Assembly: GCA_963740605.1 (NCBI GenBank)
Contig: CAVUFC010000018.1
Coordinates: 124,001 to 188,000, forward strand
Direction of reading: 5' to 3'
From: DASSUW01 sp963740605
Lineage (GTDB): Bacteria > Actinomycetota > Thermoleophilia > Solirubrobacterales > Solirubrobacteraceae
Length of the DNA: 64,000 nt
This document shows, in pieces, positions 50,475 through 58,790 of the stretch. A model generated the notes under the pieces. It saw nothing but the letters and a program-made list of their open reading frames with translations. It had not been told where the DNA came from and searched no databases. A program made the translations under genes and the position numbers. The first letter of the stretch is position 1. Every line of letters starts with the position of its first letter.

Positions 50475-51766
50475 CCGACGCGTTGCGCTTCATCGACGAG
50501 CGGACGGCCGCGGCCAAGCCGTTGCGCAAGGCGCTCCGCTACGTGTTCCCCGACCACTGGTCGTTTCTGCTCGGCGAGATCGCGCTGTACTCGTTCGTGG
50601 TGCTCGTGGCGACCGGGGTCTTCCTGTCGCTGTTCTTCGAGCCGAGTCTCGACCCGCGCGTCTACCACGGACCGTTCGTCCCGCTCCAGGGCCACGAGAT
50701 CACGGCCGCGTACGACTCGGCCATGGGCCTCTCGTTCGAGGTCCCCGCCGGCCTGCTGATGCGCCAGACCCATCACTGGGCGGCTGACGTCTTCGTCGTC
50801 GCGATCGTGATGCACCTCGTCCGGATCTTCTTCACGGGCGCGTTCCGCAAGCCGCGCGAGCTCAACTACCTCGTCGGCGTCACGCTGCTGGCGTTCACCG
50901 TGCTCGAGGGGTTCCTCGGCTATTCACTGCTCGACGACCTGCTGTCGGGAATGGGTCTCGCGATCGCCTATGGCGTCGCGATGTCGGTGCCGCTCGTCGG
51001 CGGCGACCTCGCGCATCTGATCTGGGCGGGCGAGTTCCCGGGCGACGAGGTGATCCAGTCGCGTCTCTACATCGGCCACGTGTTCCTGCTGCCGGCCGTG
51101 CTGGCGACGCTGATCGCCCTCCACCTGACGCTGATCGTCCGCACCCGCCACACGCAGTTCCGCGATCCGCCGGCGTCCGAGCGGCACGTCGTCGGCAGCC
51201 CGATGTGGCCCGGGTACGCGCTGCGCTCGCTCGCGCTGTTCGCGCTCGTCGCGGGCGTGCTGTTCACGCTCGGCGGGCTCGTGCAGGTCAACCCGATCTG
51301 GCAGTGGGGCCCCTTCGAGCCGTGGCTCGGCACCAACGGCGCGCAGCCCGACTGGTACCTGGGCTGGCTGATCGGCGCGTTGCGGATCGCGCCACCGGTC
51401 GATGTCGTGATCGGCGGCTACACGGTGATCCCCGAGCCGTTCTGGGGCGGTGTCGCCTTCCCGTCCGTCGTCTTCGGCGTCCTCTACCTGTGGCCGTGGA
51501 TCGAGCAGCGATGGATCACGCGCGACCGGTCACGCCACGACTTGCTCGACAGCCCGCGCGACAACCCGCGCAGGACGGCGATCGGTGCCGCGTTGTTCGC
51601 CTGGGTCGTCACGGTGTTCGCGGCAGGTGCGGCCGACCGGATGTTCCTCAGCATCGGCGTGCCGTACGACACGCAGGTCTGGCTGTTCCGCGGCGCGTTC
51701 TTCGCCGTGCCGGTGGCCGTCTATCTCATCGCGCGGCGCGTCGCCCGAGAGCTCGGCCGCCGCTGA
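50471..51766 (+). CDS. qcrB: Cytochrome b subunit of the bcc complex
   Basis: 431 residues from GTG 50471, which overlaps the QcrA stop. Heme pairs are supplied by QTHHWAADVFVVAIVMHLVR and by YIGHVFLLPA with LIALHLTLIVRTRH. The quinol-site PEPFW (family PEWY) is present, with FTVLEGFLGYSLLDDLLSGM before it. It is shorter than mycobacterial QcrB (about 540) and lacks the long C-terminal tail. It is the last gene of the respiratory operon; the pyrophosphatase remnant follows. Confidence 0.92.
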   Translation: MTDALRFIDERTAAAKPLRKALRYVFPDHWSFLLGEIALYSFVVLVATGVFLSLFFEPSLDPRVYHGPFVPLQGHEITAAYDSAMGLSFEVPAGLLMRQTHHWAADVFVVAIVMHLVRIFFTGAFRKPRELNYLVGVTLLAFTVLEGFLGYSLLDDLLSGMGLAIAYGVAMSVPLVGGDLAHLIWAGEFPGDEVIQSRLYIGHVFLLPAVLATLIALHLTLIVRTRHTQFRDPPASERHVVGSPMWPGYALRSLALFALVAGVLFTLGGLVQVNPIWQWGPFEPWLGTNGAQPDWYLGWLIGALRIAPPVDVVIGGYTVIPEPFWGGVAFPSVVFGVLYLWPWIEQRWITRDRSRHDLLDSPRDNPRRTAIGAALFAWVVTVFAAGAADRMFLSIGVPYDTQVWLFRGAFFAVPVAVYLIARRVARELGRR

Positions 51767-51818
51767 CAGCTTCCCCGTAGGCGCGATCGTGAATCGGCGG
51801 CGGGGGTAACAGTGGGCC

Positions 51819-52094
51819 ATGGCTTCAGATCCGCCGCTGGTGGTCGTGGTCGAGGACGAGGCGGGCATCGACGACAAGGTCATCTGCGTCCCGCTGCAGG
51901 ACCCCGAACTGGAACGAGTACGAGACGCTCGACGACCTTCCCGAGCTCCTGCGCAAGGAGATCGAGCAGTTCTTCTCCATCTACAAGGACATCGAGGAGA
52001 AGGACGTCGTCGTCGACGGCTGGCGCTCGCGCGAGAGGAGGCGATCGAGGAGATCGAGGCGGCCCGGCGCCGCTTCAGCGAGACATCCGGCTGA
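51819..52094 (+). pseudogene. Remnant of inorganic pyrophosphatase
   Basis: From ATG 51819 the start VVVVEDEAGIDDKVICVPLQ belongs to the middle of a family I pyrophosphatase. After an extra C in the run at 51902-51905 the frame changes. The correct continuation (DPNWNEYETLDDLPELLRKE, then IEQFFSIYKDIEEKDVV) is in the next frame. A second shift near 52034-52040 restores REEAIEEIEAARRRF at the end. The first half of the enzyme, with most of the active-site residues, is absent altogether. It cannot be an active enzyme. The 3' end overlaps the convergent SDR gene by 20 bases. Confidence 0.83.
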
Positions 52095-53082
52095 GCGCCA
52101 GCCACGCGCCCAGGGTCGCGGCCGTGGCAGTGGCGACGACTCGGCGGTGCGTCGTGAGCCATAGTTGGGGGCTGCGCGCGTGGGCCTGCGAGCCGAACGG
52201 CCCGCTGCTGCCGTAGTCGCGCTCGCCATCGAGCGGCCTGTCGAGGTAGTCGGGCCTGTCGCGCTCGAGCGGCTTCCCGGTCTGCTGACCGGAGAACCCG
52301 GTTCGCGCCAGGTACCAATCGGCGAAGCGCGGGGCGAGGCGGCTGCCGATGATCGTGTAGACGGTCGGCAGCCCGACCCACACCTCGGCACGGGTGTGGC
52401 GCGCCGCCCAGACGATCGCGCGGGCGGCCACCTCAGGCTCATAGATCGGCGGCACGGGCTGCGGGAAGTCGGGCGTCCGCGCACGCACCCACCCGAACTG
52501 CGTCGTGTTGAGGCCGGGGAGCTGCACGATCGTGTGCGACACGTGCGACCCGCGGTGTCGCAGCTCGGTGCGCAAGGACTCGACGAACCCCTGGATCGCG
52601 TGCTTGGCACCGCAATACGTGGCCTGGAGCGGGATGCCGCGGAAGCCCAGCGCCGATCCCACCTGGACGATCTTGCCGCGATCGCGCGGGAGCATGCGCC
52701 GCAACGCGGCCTGCGTCCCGTTGACGGCGCCAAGGTAGGTGACCTCCATCACCTGCCGGAACTCGTCCGCGGTCGTCTTGGTCACCTCGGCGAGCACCGC
52801 CACCATCGCGACGTTGACCCAGAGATCGATCGGGCCGAAGGCGTCCTCCACCTGCGTGGCCGCGGCCTCGACAGCCTCCGCGTCCGACACGTCGCACACC
52901 AGCACCAGCGCCTGCGCCCCGGCGGCCCCCGCCTCGGCGGCGGCGGCTTCGAGGCCGGCGCGCCCACGAGCGATCAGGCCGATCCGCACGCCGGGGCGGG
53001 CGAACGCGCGTGCGGTGGCGCGGCCGACGCCGGCGGAGGCGCCGGTGATCACGATGACCTGCGGATCGGGAAGGCGGCTCAT
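52075..53082 (-). CDS. SDR oxidoreductase with C-terminal extension
   Basis: 335 residues from ATG 53082. Classical SDR core (about 1-245): VIVITGASAGVGRATARAFA, VCDVSDAEAVEAAA, VNVAMVAVLAEV replacing the usual NNAG, catalytic Ser in VQVGSALGFRGI and YCGAKHAIQGF as YxxxK. A tail of about 90 residues ends in a hydrophobic helix (VVATATAATLGAWLAL) that may anchor it to the membrane. It is the last gene of the operon starting at 58667 and shares its first bases with the stop of the enolase-family gene. Confidence 0.86.
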   Translation of the reverse strand: MSRLPDPQVIVITGASAGVGRATARAFARPGVRIGLIARGRAGLEAAAAEAGAAGAQALVLVCDVSDAEAVEAAATQVEDAFGPIDLWVNVAMVAVLAEVTKTTADEFRQVMEVTYLGAVNGTQAALRRMLPRDRGKIVQVGSALGFRGIPLQATYCGAKHAIQGFVESLRTELRHRGSHVSHTIVQLPGLNTTQFGWVRARTPDFPQPVPPIYEPEVAARAIVWAARHTRAEVWVGLPTVYTIIGSRLAPRFADWYLARTGFSGQQTGKPLERDRPDYLDRPLDGERDYGSSGPFGSQAHARSPQLWLTTHRRVVATATAATLGAWLALSRMSR

Positions 53083-54167
53083 CAGACGTGGAACCGTTCG
53101 GCGTCGGCGCGGCGGAGCGTGAGCCCGTGGCCCGGGACCGACAGGTTCGGTACGAGCTCGCCGTCGGTGGGGGCGAGCACCCCGTCGAACAGCATGCGCT
53201 CGATCCGGACGTGGTCGTGGAAGTACTCGAGATGCCGCAACGCTCCGAGCGCACATGCGCAGTGGGCGCTGATGGCGGGCGCGCAGTGCAGCGACAGCGG
53301 CGTCATGTGCGCGGCGCACAGGGCGTCGATCCGCACGAGGTCGGTGAGCCCGCCGCAGCGCGTGGCGTCGGCCTGCGCGACGTCGACGGCGCCTGCGTCG
53401 AGCAGCCGGTGCACGTCGAGCGGGCTCCACGCGTACTCGCCGGCCGCAACGGCGATTCCGTCCGGTGCCCGCGCGCGAACGTACCGCAGCCCGGTCAGGT
53501 CGTCCGAGGACACCGGCTCCTCGAAGTAGCGCACGCCTGCGGCGGCGTAGCGCCCCGCCCACTCGGTCGCCTCGGCGGGCGTGAACGCCCCGTTGGCGTC
53601 GACCATCAGCTCGACGTCGTCGCCGATCGCCGCGCGAGCGGCGGCGAGACGCTCCCGGTCATGCGCGGGGTCGCTCGCCACCTTCATCTTCACGCGCGGG
53701 ATGCCTTCCGCCGCCCATCCGGCGAGCTGCTCGCAGAGCCGCTCGTCCGAGTACGACGTGAAGCCACCGGAGCCGTACACCGGCACCGCCGTCCGCGATC
53801 CGCCCAGCGCGCGCGCGAGGGGCACGCCGAGCAGCCGGGCGCGCAGATCGTGCAGCGCGAGGTCGACCGCGCTCACCGCCAGCGCCCCGATGCCCGCCTG
53901 GCCGGCGTTGCGCAGCGCGGCCCGCATCGCCACGGCCGCCGCCTGTGGGGCGAGCGCATCGCGCCCGCGCACGACGTCGGCGAGCATCTCGTCCACCACC
54001 GCGCCGGCCGCGGCCGGCCCGTACGTGTAGCCGAGTCCGGTCTCGCCGCCGCCGCGCACGTGCACGACGACGATCGTCGTCGCCGTCCAGCTGAACGTCC
54101 CGTCGGACTCGGGCGCGTCGGTCGGGACCGTGTACGCGGTGACCTCGATGCCGTCGACCTCAGCCAC
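53082..54167 (-). CDS. Enolase-superfamily (mandelate racemase/muconate lactonizing group) enzyme
   Basis: 361 residues from ATG 54167. The capping domain is N-terminal. The barrel shows the KxK acid/base pair (PRVKMKVASD), the three metal ligands (ELMVDANGAF, RYFEEPVS, VAAGEYAW) and a later His in TPLSLHCAP. This is the mandelate racemase subgroup. It should abstract a proton alpha to a carboxylate, for example dehydrating a sugar acid. Its operon partners (GMC oxidase, gluconate-dehydrogenase subunit 3) support a sugar-acid substrate (inference). Confidence 0.87.
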   Translation of the reverse strand: MAEVDGIEVTAYTVPTDAPESDGTFSWTATTIVVVHVRGGGETGLGYTYGPAAAGAVVDEMLADVVRGRDALAPQAAAVAMRAALRNAGQAGIGALAVSAVDLALHDLRARLLGVPLARALGGSRTAVPVYGSGGFTSYSDERLCEQLAGWAAEGIPRVKMKVASDPAHDRERLAAARAAIGDDVELMVDANGAFTPAEATEWAGRYAAAGVRYFEEPVSSDDLTGLRYVRARAPDGIAVAAGEYAWSPLDVHRLLDAGAVDVAQADATRCGGLTDLVRIDALCAAHMTPLSLHCAPAISAHCACALGALRHLEYFHDHVRIERMLFDGVLAPTDGELVPNLSVPGHGLTLRRADAERFHV

Positions 54168-55764
54168 CGATCCGCTCCGCCAGCCGTGAGGACAGGGCCA
54201 TGATCGTCAGCGCCGGGTTGGCCGCGCCCTGCGTCGGCATGACGCTGCCGTCGGCGACGAACAGGTTCGGGACGCCCCACACGCGGTGGTCGGAGTCGAC
54301 GACGCTGTCCTCGGGACGGGTGCCCATGCGGCAGCCGCCGACGAGGTGCGCTGTGCGGTCGATCTTCAGCGTGTCCTGCGCGCCCGCGGCCTCCCAGATC
54401 CGTTCGAGCACGCGCGTGCCGTAGTCGATGTTCGCCCGGTCGTTGTCGCAGCGCGTGTAGTCGAATCGCGCGACCGGCATCCCGTGCTCGTCCTGCTCGT
54501 CCGCGAGCGTGACGCGGTTGTCGGGCTGCGGGAGCAGCTCCGACAGGATCCCGAGCGTCGTCCAGTGGTTGTAGTCGCGCATGTACTCGCGCAGCGCGTG
54601 GCCCCAGTGGCCGTCGGCGAGCACGTGCTCGGCCCACCCGATCGGCAGCGGGCCGACCGTCTGGATCGAGAACCCACGCGCGAATCCGCGCGACTCGTCG
54701 GTCTCGTAGAACTGCTCGGAGGAGATCTCCGGCGGGGGCGCCTTGTACTGGCGCAGCGGCTCCGGGAAGCGCCCGGCGACCTGCGGTGCGCCCTGGACCA
54801 TCACGTAGCGGCCGACTTGATCGTGGTGGTTGCCGATCCCCGAGTTGAGCAGCAGCCGCGGCGACTCGATCGAGTAGCCGGAGACGCACACCGCGGCCGC
54901 GCGCTGGAACCGCTCGCGGCCGTCGTGGACGTAGGTGACGCCGGTACAGCGTCCGTCCGCGGTCTCCACGCGCACGACGTGCGAATCCGCGCGCACCTCG
55001 ACGCCGTGTTCGATCGCATCGGGCAGGTGCGTGACGAGCGGCGATGACTTCGCGTTGACCTTGCACCCCTGCAGGCAGAAGCCGCGGTAGATACAGTGCG
55101 GGCGGTTGCCGAAGACGCCGTTCGGGATCCCGACCGGGCCGATGCGCATGTCGACGCCCGCGGCGAGCGCGCCGCGGCGCGCCCGGTCGGCCGCACCGGA
55201 GATCGGGTGCGCCGCGTGCGGATACGAGTGCGGATCGCCCCACGGCCAGTCCTGCCCTGCGACCGGCAGCTCGCGCTCGACGCGCTCGTAGTGCGGCTTG
55301 AGGTCGTCGTAGCCGATCGGCCAGTCGGCGCCCACGCCGTCGCGCGTGGCGGTCTCGAAGTCGGACGGGTGGAAGCGCGGTGTGTAGCCGGCGTAGTGGA
55401 TCATCGAGCCGCCGACCCCGTGGCCCGAGTTGTTCTTGCCGAGCTCGACCGGGTCGTCGCCGCCGATCACCCGCGGCGCGGTCCAGTAGATCTTGTGCTG
55501 GCCGGCCTCGTCGGAGATCCAGTCGCGGTCGGGATCCCAGAACGGGCCGGACTCGAGCACGACGACTCGCCACCCGCGCCGTGCAAGCCGCTGGGCCAGC
55601 ACACTCCCGCCCGCCCCGGCGCCGACGACGGCGAGGTCGACCTCGTCGTCGTCGCGGAAGCGGCGCATCCGCGCGACGCCCGGGATCCCGCGCGCGTGGA
55701 CGTCGAGCAGCGTCGCCGAGTCGTTGTCGCGCGGGAGGAGTGCACCCTTCGCGACGTTTCTCAT
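54160..55764 (-). CDS. GMC-family FAD oxidoreductase (sugar/alcohol dehydrogenase large subunit)
   Basis: 534 residues from ATG 55764; upstream reading is a shadow of the partner subunit. FAD motif DLAVVGAGAGGSVLAQRLAR lies near 43, and GHGVGGSMIHYAGYTPRF is the second GMC signature region. FCLQGCKVNAKSSPLVTHLP is typical of gluconate 2-dehydrogenase-like members. The active-site end has VWGVPNLFVADGSVMPTQGA and NPALTIMALSSRLAER. There is no export signal. It overlaps the small-subunit gene upstream and the enolase-family gene downstream. Confidence 0.88.
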   Translation of the reverse strand: MRNVAKGALLPRDNDSATLLDVHARGIPGVARMRRFRDDDEVDLAVVGAGAGGSVLAQRLARRGWRVVVLESGPFWDPDRDWISDEAGQHKIYWTAPRVIGGDDPVELGKNNSGHGVGGSMIHYAGYTPRFHPSDFETATRDGVGADWPIGYDDLKPHYERVERELPVAGQDWPWGDPHSYPHAAHPISGAADRARRGALAAGVDMRIGPVGIPNGVFGNRPHCIYRGFCLQGCKVNAKSSPLVTHLPDAIEHGVEVRADSHVVRVETADGRCTGVTYVHDGRERFQRAAAVCVSGYSIESPRLLLNSGIGNHHDQVGRYVMVQGAPQVAGRFPEPLRQYKAPPPEISSEQFYETDESRGFARGFSIQTVGPLPIGWAEHVLADGHWGHALREYMRDYNHWTTLGILSELLPQPDNRVTLADEQDEHGMPVARFDYTRCDNDRANIDYGTRVLERIWEAAGAQDTLKIDRTAHLVGGCRMGTRPEDSVVDSDHRVWGVPNLFVADGSVMPTQGAANPALTIMALSSRLAERIGG

Positions 55765-56468
55765 CCCTCGCCCCGGGCGTCGACGTCGGGCACGGGGTCG
55801 ACGTTGAACGCCTCGTCGGCCTCGTACGGGTCGCGGCCGGCGTGACCGACCTGCAGGCGCATATAGCCGCGTGGGTAGGCGGGCCCGCCGAAACCGATCT
55901 CGTTCCACGCCCACGGATGCGAGTAGAACGCGCCGAGCGCCCCGCGCATGATCACCGACCACGCTGAGCTCGCGTCGATCTCGAGCCCTTCGAGCCGGCC
56001 GTCCGCGAACTCGGCGACGACGTCATGGCGCTCCCGGCTGCCGAGGCCGTCGAAGCCGTCGAGCGCCCGGGCCACCAGGCGCCACGTCTCGCGGTCGTCG
56101 GGCATGTGGGCGTAGCGGAAGCCGTCGAGCCGCCCGTCGTGCAGCTTGGCGTCGACCATCGCCAGCACGGGGATGCGCGGCTCGGCGTCCTGCGCGAGCA
56201 CGACATCCAGGAACGCGCCGAGGCAGCGCGCTTCCGCCTCGTCGAAGAAGCGCAGCGGCGGTGGATGCTCGACGCGGTCGACGATCGCCTCCCGCGTGAC
56301 CTCGTCCCAGTGGCGAGCGTTCGCGAGCACGTCGTAGTCCGGGTAACGGCCGTGCATCTGCGGCGTCCTCCCCGCGCGTTGGCGAGGCAGTTCCGCCGGA
56401 TCGGCCGGGAGCCCGCTCGCGCGCCGGTTGGGCAAGTGGTCGGCACGCTCGAAGCTGCGGTGGGCCAT
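55761..56468 (-). CDS. Gluconate 2-dehydrogenase subunit 3-like protein
   Basis: 235 residues from ATG 56468. The conserved core (about 70-225) includes LRFFDEAEARCLGAFLDVVL, then IPVLAMVDAKLHDGRLDGF and WSVIMRGALGAFYSHPWAWN, ending GFGGPAYPRGYMRL. In known systems this subunit has a Tat signal and brings the GMC flavoprotein across the membrane. Here no signal peptide is seen, so the complex should be cytosolic. It overlaps the GMC start by 4 bases and is the second member of an obligate pair. Confidence 0.8.
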   Translation of the reverse strand: MAHRSFERADHLPNRRASGLPADPAELPRQRAGRTPQMHGRYPDYDVLANARHWDEVTREAIVDRVEHPPPLRFFDEAEARCLGAFLDVVLAQDAEPRIPVLAMVDAKLHDGRLDGFRYAHMPDDRETWRLVARALDGFDGLGSRERHDVVAEFADGRLEGLEIDASSAWSVIMRGALGAFYSHPWAWNEIGFGGPAYPRGYMRLQVGHAGRDPYEADEAFNVDPVPDVDARGEG

Positions 56469-56469
56469 C

Positions 56470-56889
56470 TCAGCGCTCCCGGCGCGCGACCGCGGCGGCG
56501 AGCCCGATTCCTCCGACCATCGCGAGCGATCCCGGCGCGAGCGCCGGCGGGCCCATCACGAGGTTGTACGTCGCCTCGCGGAAGCCGCCCGGCTTGCGTG
56601 CGACGCCGCGTAGATGGAAGTACGTACCGGCGACGCCGTCCAGGAGGTAGATCGACGCCATCGCCGGCAACACGGTGCGTGCCGCCCGCTCCGACATCAC
56701 ACCGGCGATCCCGGCCGCCGCCAGGGCGGGCGACAGGATCACCGGCGTCCACATCCACTTGTTCCCGAACGAGCCGCCGTAGTGGTTGGTGAACACCTCC
56801 GCGCCGAGCGGCAGCGCGCTCGCCGCCGTCATCGCGCACAGCAGCCGCTGGGCCCGCCCGCGGCGGAAGTTGCGCACGACGTTCCTCAT
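56470..56889 (-). CDS. Small membrane protein of the sugar-acid operon
   Basis: 139 residues from ATG 56889, overlapping the oxidase stop. A basic N-terminus (RNFRRGRAQR) precedes about four hydrophobic spans. The sequence between them, EVFTNHYGGSFGNKWMWTPV, holds conserved-looking aromatic residues. The last part (GIGLAAAVARRER) ends 1 base before the dehydrogenase small subunit. I recognise no family. It may be a membrane anchor for the dehydrogenase, which has no cytochrome partner here. Confidence 0.6.
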   Translation of the reverse strand: MRNVVRNFRRGRAQRLLCAMTAASALPLGAEVFTNHYGGSFGNKWMWTPVILSPALAAAGIAGVMSERAARTVLPAMASIYLLDGVAGTYFHLRGVARKPGGFREATYNLVMGPPALAPGSLAMVGGIGLAAAVARRER

Positions 56890-58667
56890 CGGGTCGTGAA
56901 CTCGGCGAGCTTGCCCTTGATCGACTCCGTGATAATCGCGCGCCGAGACGTCTCTCCCTTGAGCAGCGACTTCGCCAGCCCTTCGGCCTGCTCGAACCGG
57001 ATGTGCGGCGGCAGCGGCGGCACCTCGGGGTCGGTGATGACCTCGAGCAGCGCGGGGCGACCGGCCGACAGGGCCTCGTCCCATCCCGGCCCGACGTCGC
57101 CGGGGCGGTCGACCCGCACGCCGTGCAGGCCGAGCATTCGCGCGTACTCGGCGTACGGGAAGTCGGGCAGGGTCTGCGACGCCTCCAGCTTCGGGTCGCC
57201 GGACATGACGCGCTGCTCCCACGTCACCTGGTTGAGGTCGTTGTTGTGCAGCACGACCACGACGAGCTGCTGGTTGCTCCAGCGCGGCGCATAGTGCGCG
57301 ATGTCGATCAGCGCGGCGTTGCCGATCATCTGCATCGCGCCGTCGCCGATCGCGGCGATCACGGGCCGCTCCGGGTACGCGAACTTGGCCGCCAGCGCGT
57401 ACGGGACCGCCGGGCACATCGTCGCGAGCGTGCCGGAGAGCGCGGCGTCCATCCCCGGACGGATCTTGAGATGGCGGGCCCACCAGTTCGTCGCCGAGCC
57501 GGAGTCGGCGGTGAGGATGCAGCGGTCCGGCAACCGAGAGCTGAGCTCGTGGAAGACGAGCTGCGGGTTGACCGGGTCGGCCTCCTGGTGCGCCCGCTCG
57601 TCGAGGATCTCCCACCACCGCGCGACGCCGTCTTCGATCTCCTCGCGCCACCCGTTCGAGGGCTTGGTCTGCAGCAGCGGGAGCAGCGCGCGCAGGGTCT
57701 GCCCCGCATCGCCGACGAGGTTGACCTCGGTCGGGTACCGGTTGCCGACGAGCCGCGCGTCGATGTCGATCTGCACGGCACGCGCCTGGCCCGGCTCGGG
57801 CAGCCACTCCGAGTACGGGAAGTTGGTGCCGACGAGCAGCAGCGTGTCGCAGCCCTCCATCATGTCGTTCGACGGCTTGGTGCCCAGCAGGCCGATCGAA
57901 CCGGTCACGTACGGCAGGTCGTCAGGCAGCGCGGCCCGGCCGTTGAGCGCCTTGGCGACGCCGGCGCCGAGCGCGTCGGCGACCGACCGCACCTCGTCGG
58001 GCGCGCGCTTGGCGCCCTGGCCGATGAGGATCGCGACCTTCTCACCGGCGTTCAGCACGTCGGCGGCGGCGCGCAGCGCGTCATCGGACGGCACGAGCCG
58101 CTCGGCGCTCAGCTCGGCCTCGGACGAGTGGACCGCGCCGTGCTTGCGCGGCGGCTCCTCGTACTCGGCCTCCTGGACGTCGTTGGGGATGATGATGCAG
58201 GTGGGCGAACGTGTCGCCTTGGCGATCCGCATCGCCCGGTCGATCAGGTGCGGTGCCTGTTGCGGGACCATGCACGTCTGGACGAACGCCGCCGCGACAT
58301 CCTTGAACAGGGCGTCGAGGTCGATCTCCTGCTGGTAGTCCGAGCCGAGTGACATGCGCGCCTGCTGGCCGACGATGGCGACGACCGGCTGGTGGTCCAG
58401 CTTGGCGTCATAGAGGCCGTTGAGCAGGTGGATCGCTCCGGGGCCCGACGTCGCAAGGCAGACGCCGACCTCGCCGGTGAATTTCGCGTGCGCGCAGGCG
58501 GCGAACGAGGCGATCTCCTCGTGACGCACCTGCGTGAACTCGATGTCCTCGACCTCGTGGAAGCCGCCGAGGATGCCGTTGATCCCGTCGCCGGGATAGC
58601 CGTAGACGCGGCCGACTCCCCATTCGACCAGCCGCTGCAGCATGAAGGTTCCAACCGTCGTCGTCAT
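56886..58667 (-). CDS. Thiamine-diphosphate enzyme, pyruvate oxidase/acetolactate synthase-like
   Basis: 593 residues from ATG 58667. The three TPP domains are complete: PYR (about 1-170; RVYGYPGDGINGILG, the ThDP-activating Glu in VRHEEIASFA, and CLATSGPGAIHLLNGLYDAK), central (about 190-340), and PP (about 365-540) with IGDGAMQMIGNAALI and HNNDLNQV for Mg-ThDP. It is closest in pattern to PoxB-type pyruvate oxidases, with a C-terminal tail that could be membrane-seeking. FAD use is likely. It is the first gene of the six-gene operon. Confidence 0.85.
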   Translation of the reverse strand: MTTTVGTFMLQRLVEWGVGRVYGYPGDGINGILGGFHEVEDIEFTQVRHEEIASFAACAHAKFTGEVGVCLATSGPGAIHLLNGLYDAKLDHQPVVAIVGQQARMSLGSDYQQEIDLDALFKDVAAAFVQTCMVPQQAPHLIDRAMRIAKATRSPTCIIIPNDVQEAEYEEPPRKHGAVHSSEAELSAERLVPSDDALRAAADVLNAGEKVAILIGQGAKRAPDEVRSVADALGAGVAKALNGRAALPDDLPYVTGSIGLLGTKPSNDMMEGCDTLLLVGTNFPYSEWLPEPGQARAVQIDIDARLVGNRYPTEVNLVGDAGQTLRALLPLLQTKPSNGWREEIEDGVARWWEILDERAHQEADPVNPQLVFHELSSRLPDRCILTADSGSATNWWARHLKIRPGMDAALSGTLATMCPAVPYALAAKFAYPERPVIAAIGDGAMQMIGNAALIDIAHYAPRWSNQQLVVVVLHNNDLNQVTWEQRVMSGDPKLEASQTLPDFPYAEYARMLGLHGVRVDRPGDVGPGWDEALSAGRPALLEVITDPEVPPLPPHIRFEQAEGLAKSLLKGETSRRAIITESIKGKLAEFTTR

Positions 58668-58790
58668 GTCCAGGTCCTCTCGAGGTTTCTAATCCAGGCC
58701 TACCCTCGTGCCCGGGGCTACCGGCGGGACGTGTCCGCTGCCGGACAGTTGGCGCGGGCGGTGCGGGCGCCCTTGGGTAAGGACCTGTAG

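Noticed and set aside
58748..58780. SigB-type promoter before the glucoamylase gene
   Set aside because: GGGTAA is present at 58775 but the only GTT-like -35 gives a 21-base spacer, longer than these sigma factors use. It is mentioned only in the gene entry.
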